A DNA stretch of 64,000 nt from a virus. The stretch spans positions 18,292 through 82,291 of the IMG/VR virus record IMGVR_UViG_3300046820_000903; one strand, written 5' to 3'. Position 1 is the first letter of the stretch; every line of letters begins with the position of its first letter. The notes under the pieces were generated by a model, which searched no databases, was not told where the DNA came from, and saw only the letters and a list, made by a program, of their open reading frames with translations. The translations under genes were made by a program, and so were the position numbers. This document shows, in pieces, positions 29,506 through 37,816 of this stretch.

Positions 29506-30669
29506 TTACTCTAAATATAAGGGATTACTCAGGCATGTCATTAGCCCTTTTTTTATTCCGCCCAACTTGATCCAGTCATTGCCAACCAAGTCTGCTAATT
29601 TTTCTAGTCCAGCTGTATATATCTGAGTATGCTTGGCATGTGCGTCCTTCAAAAACCATTCGTCTCTGGGACTCCACATCAACAGCAAATCGTGTTTGCC
29701 ACTGGAATATGTATCTGCTGACCAGTCTTCATAGACCAAACGATGGCATCCGTCATTGGTCAGATACCATGTTTTACCGTTGACAACTGCATTGCCCAGT
29801 GCATTGCCTTTTCTATTGAGCCAGCGTGAATCAAAGTCCTCTACCGGAATATTTTTAAGATATCGCATTATAACATGTCCTTGCTTGCACAGTAGATCTT
29901 TGGCATCTGGGCTCCAAAAGAAGAACTCATCATGTTCCCAGTCTCTGTTTAGGCTCTGTGTGACTGGACTAACTGAGTTATCAACAATGTCAACAAAGCG
30001 GATGGCATAACGCCGATCCTTCTCTAGGTTAACTCTGGGCTTGTCCATGCCCCATACAAAACAAACACGCTTGCCTTGGGCAAACAGGTCCAAGTAGTCT
30101 TGATTCTTTTCTCTAATGTAGCGGCGAGCCAGTTGGTTGGGACTGAACACAGCATTTGCTTTGTATAGAAAATCAAACTTGTTATCATCCACACTAAACA
30201 GGTTGGGCTGATAGTCAATATGGTCAACTAATCTAAACTTTGTAGCAGGACTAGATTCTAGTATCTTTTCAGCCACCGGGATGGCCACACGCTTTACTTC
30301 GCTGTTGAGATAAGTGTCCCAAGAACCATCGCCGCCAAAGTTGTGGAATGTTGCTAACTCATCTACATGTAGCCCTTGATCAATAAATGCACGAAGCATG
30401 GTATAACTGTCAGCACCACCTGACCACCATAAGACCACATAGTCATAGCGTTCTCTAATTTGTCTGGCACGAGCTTGATATAACTGTTTTAAACTTTCAG
30501 CAGGTTCCACAGTCCAATCATACAGGCCAAATTCTTCATCATTAAAGTTCCAATGTACTGGAATAGCAGTGGCATTGCTTAACTCAATGGCTTCTACCTT
30601 GCTGTAAGTTTTGAACTTGCCAACTTGGTAAAAGCCAAACTTGTCCTTGCTTAAATGTGCGTTTAACAT
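29506..30669 (-). CDS. PP-loop ATPase (asparagine-synthase/adenylyl-transfer type)
   Basis: 387 residues. VLWWSGGADSYTML (about 79-92) is the SGGxDS PP-loop that binds ATP pyrophosphate. The chain continues with HNFGGDGSW, FLYKANAVFSPNQLARRYIREK and two C-terminal alpha/beta segments. It lacks the C-terminal zinc cysteines of QueC, so it is probably not the missing preQ0 synthase. Members of this fold adenylate a carboxylate, amide or tRNA base. Position in the cassette suggests amide or amidine formation on a sugar or peptide. Confidence 0.7.
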   Translation of the reverse strand: MLNAHLSKDKFGFYQVGKFKTYSKVEAIELSNATAIPVHWNFNDEEFGLYDWTVEPAESLKQLYQARARQIRERYDYVVLWWSGGADSYTMLRAFIDQGLHVDELATFHNFGGDGSWDTYLNSEVKRVAIPVAEKILESSPATKFRLVDHIDYQPNLFSVDDNKFDFLYKANAVFSPNQLARRYIREKNQDYLDLFAQGKRVCFVWGMDKPRVNLEKDRRYAIRFVDIVDNSVSPVTQSLNRDWEHDEFFFWSPDAKDLLCKQGHVIMRYLKNIPVEDFDSRWLNRKGNALGNAVVNGKTWYLTNDGCHRLVYEDWSADTYSSGKHDLLLMWSPRDEWFLKDAHAKHTQIYTAGLEKLADLVGNDWIKLGGIKKGLMTCLSNPLYLE

Positions 30670-31979
30670 TATGTTCCGTATTTTTTTCTAAAATTGATTA
30701 CCGACTGTACTTTTGCTGTTTGTAAAACTCTAAAGTTAAAATCTACTATGGTTTTTATTTTTATACTTGCTTCTAATTTTTTCTCGTCTGACCAAGATGC
30801 AATTTCTTTAATCAGTTCTAACACTTTAAAGAAACGTTGGGTATCATCTGTTTCTAGATCGTAGCTTTCATCCCAAATACTATTAAATGTAACAAACCCT
30901 TGTTCGCGCATTGCTTTTAAACTGCCACTGGTTGCAAACATAATAAATGGTTGCTTGTACGCAATAGGTTTGTAACTTTTTTCAGTCAAGTGTACAATGT
31001 TAGTAAAGAAGTTTGTTTCAGCAATAATATTAACAAAGCTGTTTTCATACAATTGTCTAGTAGAATCAAACTCGTCAAACATTAAATTCAACTTATGGTC
31101 AGGCGTGTCCAGTATTAGAGGAAGCTGTGCTTCAATGCCTGCTAGATCTTCATCTGATATAATATTCCTTGTGCTTAGTCTATTGAAGAATTGTCTGGCA
31201 TGATTGGTGTATGTGCCGCCGTTGTCAATTTCCAATTTGGAAAAGCTAATGTTAAAATGTTCCAGCAAGTTGTTCTTATACAAATAAGCCAGAATGAGTA
31301 CACGATGAGCCTGTGAGCCCCAGCGACGATTGAACATTAAAAACGTCTTGGACTTCTTGCCTATTGTATACTTGACTTCTTTGTTTTGTAAAATATCTTT
31401 ATAGATGTAAAAGTAAAACGGAAGATATTCAAACTGTAAGCCTTCGTTGGGCTTGCTGAATCGTTGACAATAGCTGTCATAAACTTCTTGACAATTAGGA
31501 CTGCATGTTAGATATATAACTTGTGACATTGGTAAACCACTGTTGCGAAAGTAGTTTTCTATCTGCATCAAGTCGCTGTCTTTTAAAATGCTTTCCAATG
31601 GACATGTTACAAGTAGGTATGCTGTTTTATTTTTAATGCGATTAAACACATTAGCTGGCAGCTGACTCCACCCTAGCATGCCTCCTAACTTGCCTGAGCC
31701 AAAAAACTCTTCTATGCTGTGCCACCAGTAATGATTGTACTCGTACAAGAAAGTTTCATTGGGTAAGTCACATATTGGATATGTTCTGACCAGTTCAGAT
31801 TTCTGAAGAAACTCATAACAGTTGGATGTTTGAAGCTCAAATTGAAGCTCATTGCCTACTCGCTTGAAATGTGTTCGGCCCGAAGCTCTGGCCATATCAT
31901 ACACATTGGGCGGACTATTATTGGGTATTGGATTGATTGGTCCAATCCAATCAAATACAAAATTAACCTTTTTGCTCAT
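30669..31979 (-). CDS. Putative glycosyltransferase, paralogue of 35795-37096
   Basis: 436 residues from ATG 31979; an earlier frame start at 32042 would overlap the FkbM gene further. The C-terminal half is diagnostic: MFNRRWGSQAHRVLIL, ENSFVNIIAETNFF, HLTEKSYKPIAYKQPFIMF and GFVTFNSIWDESYD. These blocks recur in the paralogue and resemble GT47/GT10-like (exostosin or fucosyltransferase type) enzymes. Donor and acceptor unknown. Confidence 0.65.
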   Translation of the reverse strand: MSKKVNFVFDWIGPINPIPNNSPPNVYDMARASGRTHFKRVGNELQFELQTSNCYEFLQKSELVRTYPICDLPNETFLYEYNHYWWHSIEEFFGSGKLGGMLGWSQLPANVFNRIKNKTAYLLVTCPLESILKDSDLMQIENYFRNSGLPMSQVIYLTCSPNCQEVYDSYCQRFSKPNEGLQFEYLPFYFYIYKDILQNKEVKYTIGKKSKTFLMFNRRWGSQAHRVLILAYLYKNNLLEHFNISFSKLEIDNGGTYTNHARQFFNRLSTRNIISDEDLAGIEAQLPLILDTPDHKLNLMFDEFDSTRQLYENSFVNIIAETNFFTNIVHLTEKSYKPIAYKQPFIMFATSGSLKAMREQGFVTFNSIWDESYDLETDDTQRFFKVLELIKEIASWSDEKKLEASIKIKTIVDFNFRVLQTAKVQSVINFRKKYGT

Positions 31980-32640
31980 AGGTGTTGTAAAAAATAGTAT
32001 TGATAGCGTCAGCATAAATTTCTTTATAGCCATGTAAGACAAGAAGATTTCTAATTAATTTATGACTGCGTTGTATATCAGGGTAGTTGTCGTAGCCCGA
32101 ATGTATATCTGATAATTCTGCAATAATCATTTTAGGTCTAAAGTCCTCTAAGCTAAACGATTCAAAGACTTCTTGCTCATAACCTTCAACATCAACAACT
32201 AGTAAGTCAAAGTCTTTGCTAATATTATGTTTATGCAAAATAGTATCTAACTTAGTGGTCGGTACAATTAGTTCTGACTCGTTGTTAAAGTGTTTATGTT
32301 CAAAAATATTCTTGTGGGCGGCATGCATAGTATCGCTCAGTGTACTCAGTCCCCCAGCAACATGAATCTTTTTTTCGTTGTTACTATTTCCAATAGCACA
32401 TTGTTCAAATTGAACATTGTTGTTTTGATGTCGTTGCTTGCACTGGTCCATATGATCGGGTACAGGTTCTATGTAAATCCCAGTCCAACCTAGATCTGCA
32501 AGCCCGCTAGTATTAGAAAAAGATTCGCCATTAAATGCACCAACTTCAACAAAACAGCCGTTAGTTTTATTAAAATACTGTAGATAAATTTCTTTAAGAT
32601 TGGTTATTTGGCAAGTAGGAGATATTCTAATATTATTCAT
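31963..32640 (-). CDS. FkbM-family methyltransferase 1
   Basis: 225 residues. CFVEVGAFNGESFSNT is the SAM motif of the FkbM family, followed by IYIEPVPDHMDQC, QFEQCAIGNSN, KLDTILHKH, DLLVVDVEGYEQEVF. FkbM enzymes O-methylate sugars. A late-type TAAATA box lies upstream, with AAAGGA as ribosome site. It is followed by the first glycosyltransferase. Confidence 0.82.
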   Translation of the reverse strand: MNNIRISPTCQITNLKEIYLQYFNKTNGCFVEVGAFNGESFSNTSGLADLGWTGIYIEPVPDHMDQCKQRHQNNNVQFEQCAIGNSNNEKKIHVAGGLSTLSDTMHAAHKNIFEHKHFNNESELIVPTTKLDTILHKHNISKDFDLLVVDVEGYEQEVFESFSLEDFRPKMIIAELSDIHSGYDNYPDIQRSHKLIRNLLVLHGYKEIYADAINTIFYNTYEQKG

Positions 32641-32664
32641 CGTTATTCAAGTCCTTTAACCAGT

Positions 32665-32670
32665 TATTTA
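32665..32670 (-). promoter_or_regulatory. Late-like promoter box TAAATA
   Basis: Minus-strand ATTAAATA about 25 nt before ATG 32640, with an AAAGGA site between. It lies between two FkbM genes. Confidence 0.4.
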
Positions 32671-32673
32671 ATA

Positions 32674-33318
32674 CTATTGAACTATCAGCTCATAGTCTGT
32701 CACACTTACAGTATTTAAAACGTATAGAGCATCACAGTGATCTTTGAATCTTTCAAGGTAACCAAGAGATTCCATCAGTGCTCTGAAGCCTTCATAAGTT
32801 GTTCCAGTCTTGTACATATTAAACTCACTGATTTCTGCCCACACTATGCTAGGCCGTGCCGCACCAATAGAACTGAATACTTGATGTTCAGCACCCTGTA
32901 CGTCAATGTGAACAAAGTCTGGACTAGCATTATGCACAGAACAAAAGGTGTCTAAGGTAATACTGGGAACTGTATAGCCTTCGCCCCATTGCCAACGTTC
33001 ATTTAATAAGTTGGGTCCTGGTTCGCATACACTACCAGACCATGGCCATTCTTGTCCGTCTAGCACAGCACTGGGATAAAAGGTTAAATTCCCATTGGAA
33101 TTTGATACTGCCATATGGAAGTAGTTTATGCCATGCTCAACTGCTGTTTTTTTGTTTTGTGCTTCCCATGCACTGGCGCATTCAAATGCATAAAATGTCG
33201 CGGCAGGAAATTCGGCTTTGATTCGTCTGGTGTCATTCAAGTCTGCGGCACCTATGTCAAATATTACTGCGTTGGGCCTTAGGTTGGTGGCCAGCCATGT
33301 TAAATTAAGATTACTCAT
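32674..33318 (-). CDS. FkbM-family methyltransferase 2
   Basis: 214 residues. VIFDIGAADLNDTRRIK (about 18-34), FYAFECASAWEAQ, ITLDTFCSVHNASPDFVHIDVQGAEHQVF, IVWAEISEF follow the FkbM order. It differs from the other FkbM protein throughout, so it is not a recent duplicate. It overlaps the epimerase by 8 nt. Confidence 0.8.
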   Translation of the reverse strand: MSNLNLTWLATNLRPNAVIFDIGAADLNDTRRIKAEFPAATFYAFECASAWEAQNKKTAVEHGINYFHMAVSNSNGNLTFYPSAVLDGQEWPWSGSVCEPGPNLLNERWQWGEGYTVPSITLDTFCSVHNASPDFVHIDVQGAEHQVFSSIGAARPSIVWAEISEFNMYKTGTTYEGFRALMESLGYLERFKDHCDALYVLNTVSVTDYELIVQ

Positions 33319-34270
33319 TGATTTGTCCTTGTATCCAGTCGTATGTTTTATTCAACCCATACTCTAAGTTCTCACCAGGTGCCCAGCCTATTGTGTCTCG
33401 AATAAGTTTGTTGTGACTGTTGCGCCCCATAACTCCCGTTGGCCCATCTACATTTCTAATAGACACATTCTTGTATGCCAACTTGGCAATCAATAGAGCT
33501 AAATCATTGATGCTGATCATACGCTCGCTACCCAAGTTTAAAGGAAACTCGCAGTCGCTGGCCATGATGCGATGTATGCCTTCTATACACTCATCAATGT
33601 ACAAGAAGCTACGAGTTTGATTGCCTGGCCCCCATATCTCTACTGTGTCGCTTTCTGTGCATTGTGCTACCTTGCGACACAAGGCCGCCGGCGCTTTTTC
33701 TTTGCCGTTATTCCAAGAACCCCAAGGACCAAAAATATTATGAAAGCGGGCAATTCTTGCTCTGATGCCATAATTGCGAGCAAAACTCATGTACAGACGC
33801 TCACTGAATAACTTCTCCCATCCATATTCGCTGTCTGGGTCAGCAGGATACGCACTTTCTTCGCTCAGTAACGGATTGGCTGGATCCAGTTGGTTATGGC
33901 TGGGATACATGCAGGCGCTACTACTGTAGAACACACGAGTAACACCCTTCTTGGTCATTTCATGTACAATATTCAAATTGATCATTGCTGAGTTATGTAC
34001 AATGTCAGCGTCATGTTCACCAGTGAAGATATAACCTGCGCCGCCCATGTCCGCGGCCAGTTGATATATTTCGTAAATGTCTTCTGTTATCAATTGCTGT
34101 ACATTGGTTTGCACACGAAGATCCATAATATGGAATTCATCTGCATCTGTAGCACTGAACTCTGGATGCTTTAGGTCAGCACCAATTACATAGTGACCTA
34201 GTCGTTTTAAATCAGTCACCAAGTGACTTCCAATGAAGCCACCGGCTCCGCATACTAATACTTTTTTCAT
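33311..34270 (-). CDS. GDP-mannose 3,5-epimerase-like nucleotide-sugar epimerase
   Basis: 319 residues. GAGGFIGSHL (8-17) binds NAD; QLAADMGGAGYI, SSSACMYP, DSEYGWEKLFSERL (Tyr/Lys) and FHNIFGPWGSW match GDP-mannose 3,5-epimerase. The product would be GDP-L-galactose or a related sugar. With the isomerase-type cupin fusion, glycosyltransferases and FkbM enzymes, it supports a surface or virion glycan pathway. Confidence 0.82.
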   Translation of the reverse strand: MKKVLVCGAGGFIGSHLVTDLKRLGHYVIGADLKHPEFSATDADEFHIMDLRVQTNVQQLITEDIYEIYQLAADMGGAGYIFTGEHDADIVHNSAMINLNIVHEMTKKGVTRVFYSSSACMYPSHNQLDPANPLLSEESAYPADPDSEYGWEKLFSERLYMSFARNYGIRARIARFHNIFGPWGSWNNGKEKAPAALCRKVAQCTESDTVEIWGPGNQTRSFLYIDECIEGIHRIMASDCEFPLNLGSERMISINDLALLIAKLAYKNVSIRNVDGPTGVMGRNSHNKLIRDTIGWAPGENLEYGLNKTYDWIQGQINE

Positions 34271-35775
34271 TCTGATGGTTCTATAATAGTTGTTGAAGGC
34301 TGATTGTAGTTGCCTGTTTTGGCTATTTCTTTAGCCAATTTACTTACCTCATACTCTCTTTGACACCTGTCAATGAAGGTAACCATTTCAGGGAACACTT
34401 CCTTGAAGTTGGTACCATTGCGCTTGTCATGCTCTTGTATGTACAAATAAAAATCATGCCGGGCAACAACGTTTTCTCGTTTGTTTGGATCCTCAGCCTT
34501 GATAACGTTCAGTAGTCTTGCCAAGTTATCTACTTCATGCTGATAAAAGCCATCCTGATAGTCCACGTATTCAAATTGGCCCACATTTCCTGTCATCCAG
34601 TTCACATGCTTTTCCAATGTTTCTATCAGGCCTGGGCCTGCAATCAATGCACTTAAATGCCTGGGATGACGCAGGTATGGGAAGTCAAGTGTGACGCCAC
34701 GAAGGCCACTGACCTTATGTTCGGGTGTTGGTGATCTACGTATTGCAAGAATATCTTTTAAGAAATTTCTAAATTGTGGAATACTCAATATATTGAATGT
34801 ACACATGATTGTCACATCCAACTCTGGATAGCGTAGAGCCAAGTTCCATAAGTTGTAGTACCACTTGTTATAGTCCAGGCCTACACGAACATATTCGGCT
34901 TGCTTGCCCCATGTATCACAAGACGTAAAGATCTTTAAATTTCTAACCTTGCCTTCACGTTTAATTTGTTGACATTTCTCAAAGAACTTGTCAATGATGT
35001 CTTGGTCAACACCCAGGTTAGTATTAATGGCCAGTTCTAAGTCAGGATTAGGATTTTCAATGATCCAGTCTAGTGTGCGGAATGTTTCTTTGCTTAGTAA
35101 GGGTTCGCCTCCAGTAATACGAAATACCTTTAATTCAGGATATAGTGTAGGCCACCACTTCCACCATGCGTCGATATAAGGGTTGACGTCCTTATTTGGA
35201 ATAGGCATGCGGTTTGCGCTTTCCAACCAGGTAATATCTTGTGTGACAGATTGACTGAGTTTAATAGCACCATGGCGCTTGGCAGACTGCATTAGTGTAC
35301 TGCTGATCTCTGGACTGCAATAACCACATCCAAAGTTACATACATTACTAAAACTCACTTCCACGTAGGCTGGAACAACATCTGCATCCCAGGGCAGTTT
35401 AGAACTGGATTCTAAGAATGGTTCTCCCCAGACTGTATCAGCACTTTTCTTTGTACGATCCGAAACGTATGTGCCATCATTACCTGGAGCATCTTCTACT
35501 CGCCAGCAGTAGTCGCACTCTTTGGGACGTTGACCTTCCAGCATTAGTTTACGAGAGTGCTTCTTGTGCCAGGTATTGTGCAAGGCACTGGGATTGACTA
35601 CAATTTCCTCTAAGGGAATTTTATGTGGACTGGGATGATGACACGAGTGTGTTTGCCCAGTGGCCAAATGAATGGTTACTTGTTGCCATTTGGCCACACA
35701 ATAAGTGGGGCTGACCTTGTCCAATTCTTTATGAATACGGATCAGTCTGTCGTTGTATTGTTCGGTAATTGCCAT
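34267..35775 (-). CDS. Radical SAM enzyme with twitch domain 1
   Basis: 502 residues from ATG 35775, five bases after a TAAATA box. CNFGCGYC (about 148-155) is the Fe-S motif; FRITGGEPLLSKETF the GGEP SAM motif; LELAINTNLGV and IFTSCDTWG follow. An N-terminal Cys pair (SCHHP, CDYCW) is typical of twitch or SPASM-like proteins with auxiliary clusters. Phage twitch-domain radical SAM proteins are widespread in T4-like marine phages, function unsettled. Relative of 37817-39124. Confidence 0.8.
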   Translation of the reverse strand: MAITEQYNDRLIRIHKELDKVSPTYCVAKWQQVTIHLATGQTHSCHHPSPHKIPLEEIVVNPSALHNTWHKKHSRKLMLEGQRPKECDYCWRVEDAPGNDGTYVSDRTKKSADTVWGEPFLESSSKLPWDADVVPAYVEVSFSNVCNFGCGYCSPEISSTLMQSAKRHGAIKLSQSVTQDITWLESANRMPIPNKDVNPYIDAWWKWWPTLYPELKVFRITGGEPLLSKETFRTLDWIIENPNPDLELAINTNLGVDQDIIDKFFEKCQQIKREGKVRNLKIFTSCDTWGKQAEYVRVGLDYNKWYYNLWNLALRYPELDVTIMCTFNILSIPQFRNFLKDILAIRRSPTPEHKVSGLRGVTLDFPYLRHPRHLSALIAGPGLIETLEKHVNWMTGNVGQFEYVDYQDGFYQHEVDNLARLLNVIKAEDPNKRENVVARHDFYLYIQEHDKRNGTNFKEVFPEMVTFIDRCQREYEVSKLAKEIAKTGNYNQPSTTIIEPSE

Positions 35776-35780
35776 AATGT

Positions 35781-35786
35781 TATTTA
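35781..35786 (-). promoter_or_regulatory. Late-like promoter box TAAATA
   Basis: Minus-strand ACTAAATA, then ACATT, then ATG 35775: five bases, leaderless layout. Confidence 0.5.
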
Positions 35787-35794
35787 GTATGTAG

Positions 35795-37096
35795 TTAATC
35801 CCATAAGGTTTCAATTGCTTCTACAACTTGAGTTGAGATTAGTTGATCCATAAATGCCTTGTTGGTCAGCAGATGTCTATTGTGCTGTATTGTTGGTTGG
35901 CACTGGAGTAATAGTGCGGCAAAGTCTGCTTCACTTAGTGCAATGATACGCTTTAATGTACGAGTCAATTCAATTCCACGTTCTACAGGATCAGTTATGG
36001 CGTCATATGATTCATCTATATACGGGCCAAAGGTTTTAAATCCATACTCACGTAGCTGTTGTAAGAATCCCGGAGCACCTGCCAACAAGAATATTTGTCC
36101 GTGTAGCATGGGTTTAAAAATCTTTTCTGTGGGGAATATGGCATTGGTAAAGAAAAGTGTTTCAGTAACAAGATTTACAGGGTATTCATCGTATAGTGTG
36201 TTATTTAAATCCAGTGCGTAGTTGATGTCAAAGCGATCTGTGTCTGCTATCAGCGGAAGTTTATTATACACTTGATTAAAACTGTTGTCAAGATTGTCAA
36301 TGTAACCATTGCAACGATCTTTAAGTAGTTGCCATTGATAAGGCAAGTCAAAGTCTTTGCCTTCCCAATTGATATCAGGTTCCGTAAAATGCTTGGGCAT
36401 ACTGACAGCACCATGTTCTACAAGACCAAAGTGTTCCAGTAGCGTAACAAAGAATATGCGGTGCGGATACGGGCGCCTATTTAAACTCATAAAACGACGA
36501 GTACCAGGTTTCCATTTGGCCATTGGGATACCTAGTTCTGGCTTGTCCCTGTAGCGTTGATTAAAGTTAATCCAGTTGGCAAAGAATCCATACCAAGCAC
36601 ACTTCATTAACACTGGCATCTTGTTTCTGCGGCACCATTGTAGATACACAGATTCTACGTTGCAAGTACTGCTGACATACAGCACACGATCTGCTAAGTT
36701 GTATTGTGCTATCCAATTGGTCAAGTCTGGGAATACTTCTTCCGTAAAGCCCTCTTCTGAGTAGTCAATTATAATGCGACAGTTGGCGTCATGCAATGCC
36801 AGTAGTCTGTTGGGATTGGAAGCAAACCACGAGTCAATCAGGGCCAGCTTCTGCTGATTCCATCCTCCGTGTAGACCAATGATTACTACACCACGTTCTG
36901 TGGCTTTATATTCATTAAATGTTTTAAATTCATTTTGGCTTTTAAAGTAATTGAAAATGATGTAGTCTAGTAGCGGATCAATTGTAAAGTTCTTAGAGCC
37001 TTCTTCGGGTATGTACTGTTTCAAGTAACGGTTCCATAAGTTCTCATCTGTAAAGTCTGGGGCAATGTAATCGCCATACCACGTGATAGTTGTCAT
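35795..37096 (-). CDS. Putative glycosyltransferase, paralogue of 30669-31979
   Basis: 433 residues from ATG 37096. FMSLNRRPYPHRIFF, VNLVTETLFFTNAIFPTEKIFKPMLHGQIFLL and YGFKTFGPYIDESYD align in order with the paralogue's blocks, so the two are homologous, with low identity. GT-B-like. A TAAGTA box five bases before the ATG and a terminator just upstream isolate it from the endolysin transcript. Confidence 0.65.
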   Translation of the reverse strand: MTTITWYGDYIAPDFTDENLWNRYLKQYIPEEGSKNFTIDPLLDYIIFNYFKSQNEFKTFNEYKATERGVVIIGLHGGWNQQKLALIDSWFASNPNRLLALHDANCRIIIDYSEEGFTEEVFPDLTNWIAQYNLADRVLYVSSTCNVESVYLQWCRRNKMPVLMKCAWYGFFANWINFNQRYRDKPELGIPMAKWKPGTRRFMSLNRRPYPHRIFFVTLLEHFGLVEHGAVSMPKHFTEPDINWEGKDFDLPYQWQLLKDRCNGYIDNLDNSFNQVYNKLPLIADTDRFDINYALDLNNTLYDEYPVNLVTETLFFTNAIFPTEKIFKPMLHGQIFLLAGAPGFLQQLREYGFKTFGPYIDESYDAITDPVERGIELTRTLKRIIALSEADFAALLLQCQPTIQHNRHLLTNKAFMDQLISTQVVEAIETLWD

Positions 37097-37101
37097 GCTG
37101 A

Positions 37102-37107
37102 TACTTA
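37102..37107 (-). promoter_or_regulatory. Late-like promoter box TAAGTA
   Basis: Minus-strand CTATAAGTA, then TCAGC, then ATG 37096. Similar to T4 TATAAATA with one change. Confidence 0.45.
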
Positions 37108-37116
37108 TAGTCAAAG

Positions 37117-37160
37117 AAAAACCCCAACGTGCCAGGATGATCAGTCCGCAGAGGTTGGGG
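37117..37160 (-). terminator. Intrinsic terminator after the endolysin gene
   Basis: On the minus strand CCCCAAC (37160-37154) pairs with GTTGGGG (37128-37122), followed by TTTTTCTTT. It starts 10 bases after the endolysin stop. The 25-nt loop is long but contains a weak inner pairing. Confidence 0.6.
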
Positions 37161-37170
37161 CCGTGTTAAC

Positions 37171-37806
37171 TTATTTGCTGTCAGTGTGAACTGATCGTAA
37201 TACTTCTAGTATATGATGAAAGTGTGCAGTACGATCAGCTAAGCCAATTGTGCCACCGTTGATCTTTTTAGTGACTGTTGTTACATCTTCCTTGTCAGCC
37301 CATGTATTCAACTTGCGAGTATCCCAGAACCAACCTGCACTTAGTACAGCCACTGGGTTCTTGGCAACTTGATCTGGGTCTGCTACTAAGTCTAAGCCTA
37401 GTGCTTTACCACATGATTTGTAGTTGTCTTTACCTGTCAATTGAATTACACCGCGCCCGCGAAACTTGTAGCCTTCGCCTGATGCCTCATTGCCATTGCC
37501 CATACGGTCGCAATAGGCTCTGTTTGCAATCTTTTCTGGCTTACGTGCGTATTCGTCTGCAACACCTGCAAACTTCTTAGGCCAAAAAGCCAACAATGCT
37601 TTGGCTTGATAGTTTAAGTTTTCTTCTACTGCATTAAAGTTACCACTTTCGTGGGCAGTTTGTGCAATAAACATGGCCTGTCTTTCGGGCGTATTGATTT
37701 CAAAGTGTTCAAACGTTTCGTTTAGTCCTTCTAAGAACATAGACAAACGTTCTGACTTTGCCTGGGGCAAACATGCTTTTAACACATCCAAAGTTAATTC
37801 TGACAT
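37171..37806 (-). CDS. GH19-type endolysin (chitinase-like lysozyme)
   Basis: 211 residues. IAQTAHESGNFNAVEENLNYQA (about 47-68) carries the catalytic Glu, and GEGYKFRGRGVIQLTGKDNY (about 108-127) the second active-site region of family GH19. It has no signal peptide, so it needs a holin to reach the wall; holin-like proteins are encoded at 46.3 and 47.3 kb. Late-type box, AAGGAG site and a terminator make it a monocistronic late unit. Confidence 0.88.
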   Translation of the reverse strand: MSELTLDVLKACLPQAKSERLSMFLEGLNETFEHFEINTPERQAMFIAQTAHESGNFNAVEENLNYQAKALLAFWPKKFAGVADEYARKPEKIANRAYCDRMGNGNEASGEGYKFRGRGVIQLTGKDNYKSCGKALGLDLVADPDQVAKNPVAVLSAGWFWDTRKLNTWADKEDVTTVTKKINGGTIGLADRTAHFHHILEVLRSVHTDSK

Positions 37807-37816
37807 AAATGTCTCC

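Noticed and set aside
29506-30669. The PP-loop protein as the missing QueC
   Set aside because: QueC is about 220-230 residues with four zinc Cys near the C-terminus. This protein is 387 residues and lacks that pattern.
37102-37150. The terminator loop as a riboswitch
   Set aside because: The long loop has only a weak 3-bp inner pairing and lies after a stop codon followed by a T-tract, so a simple terminator is enough.
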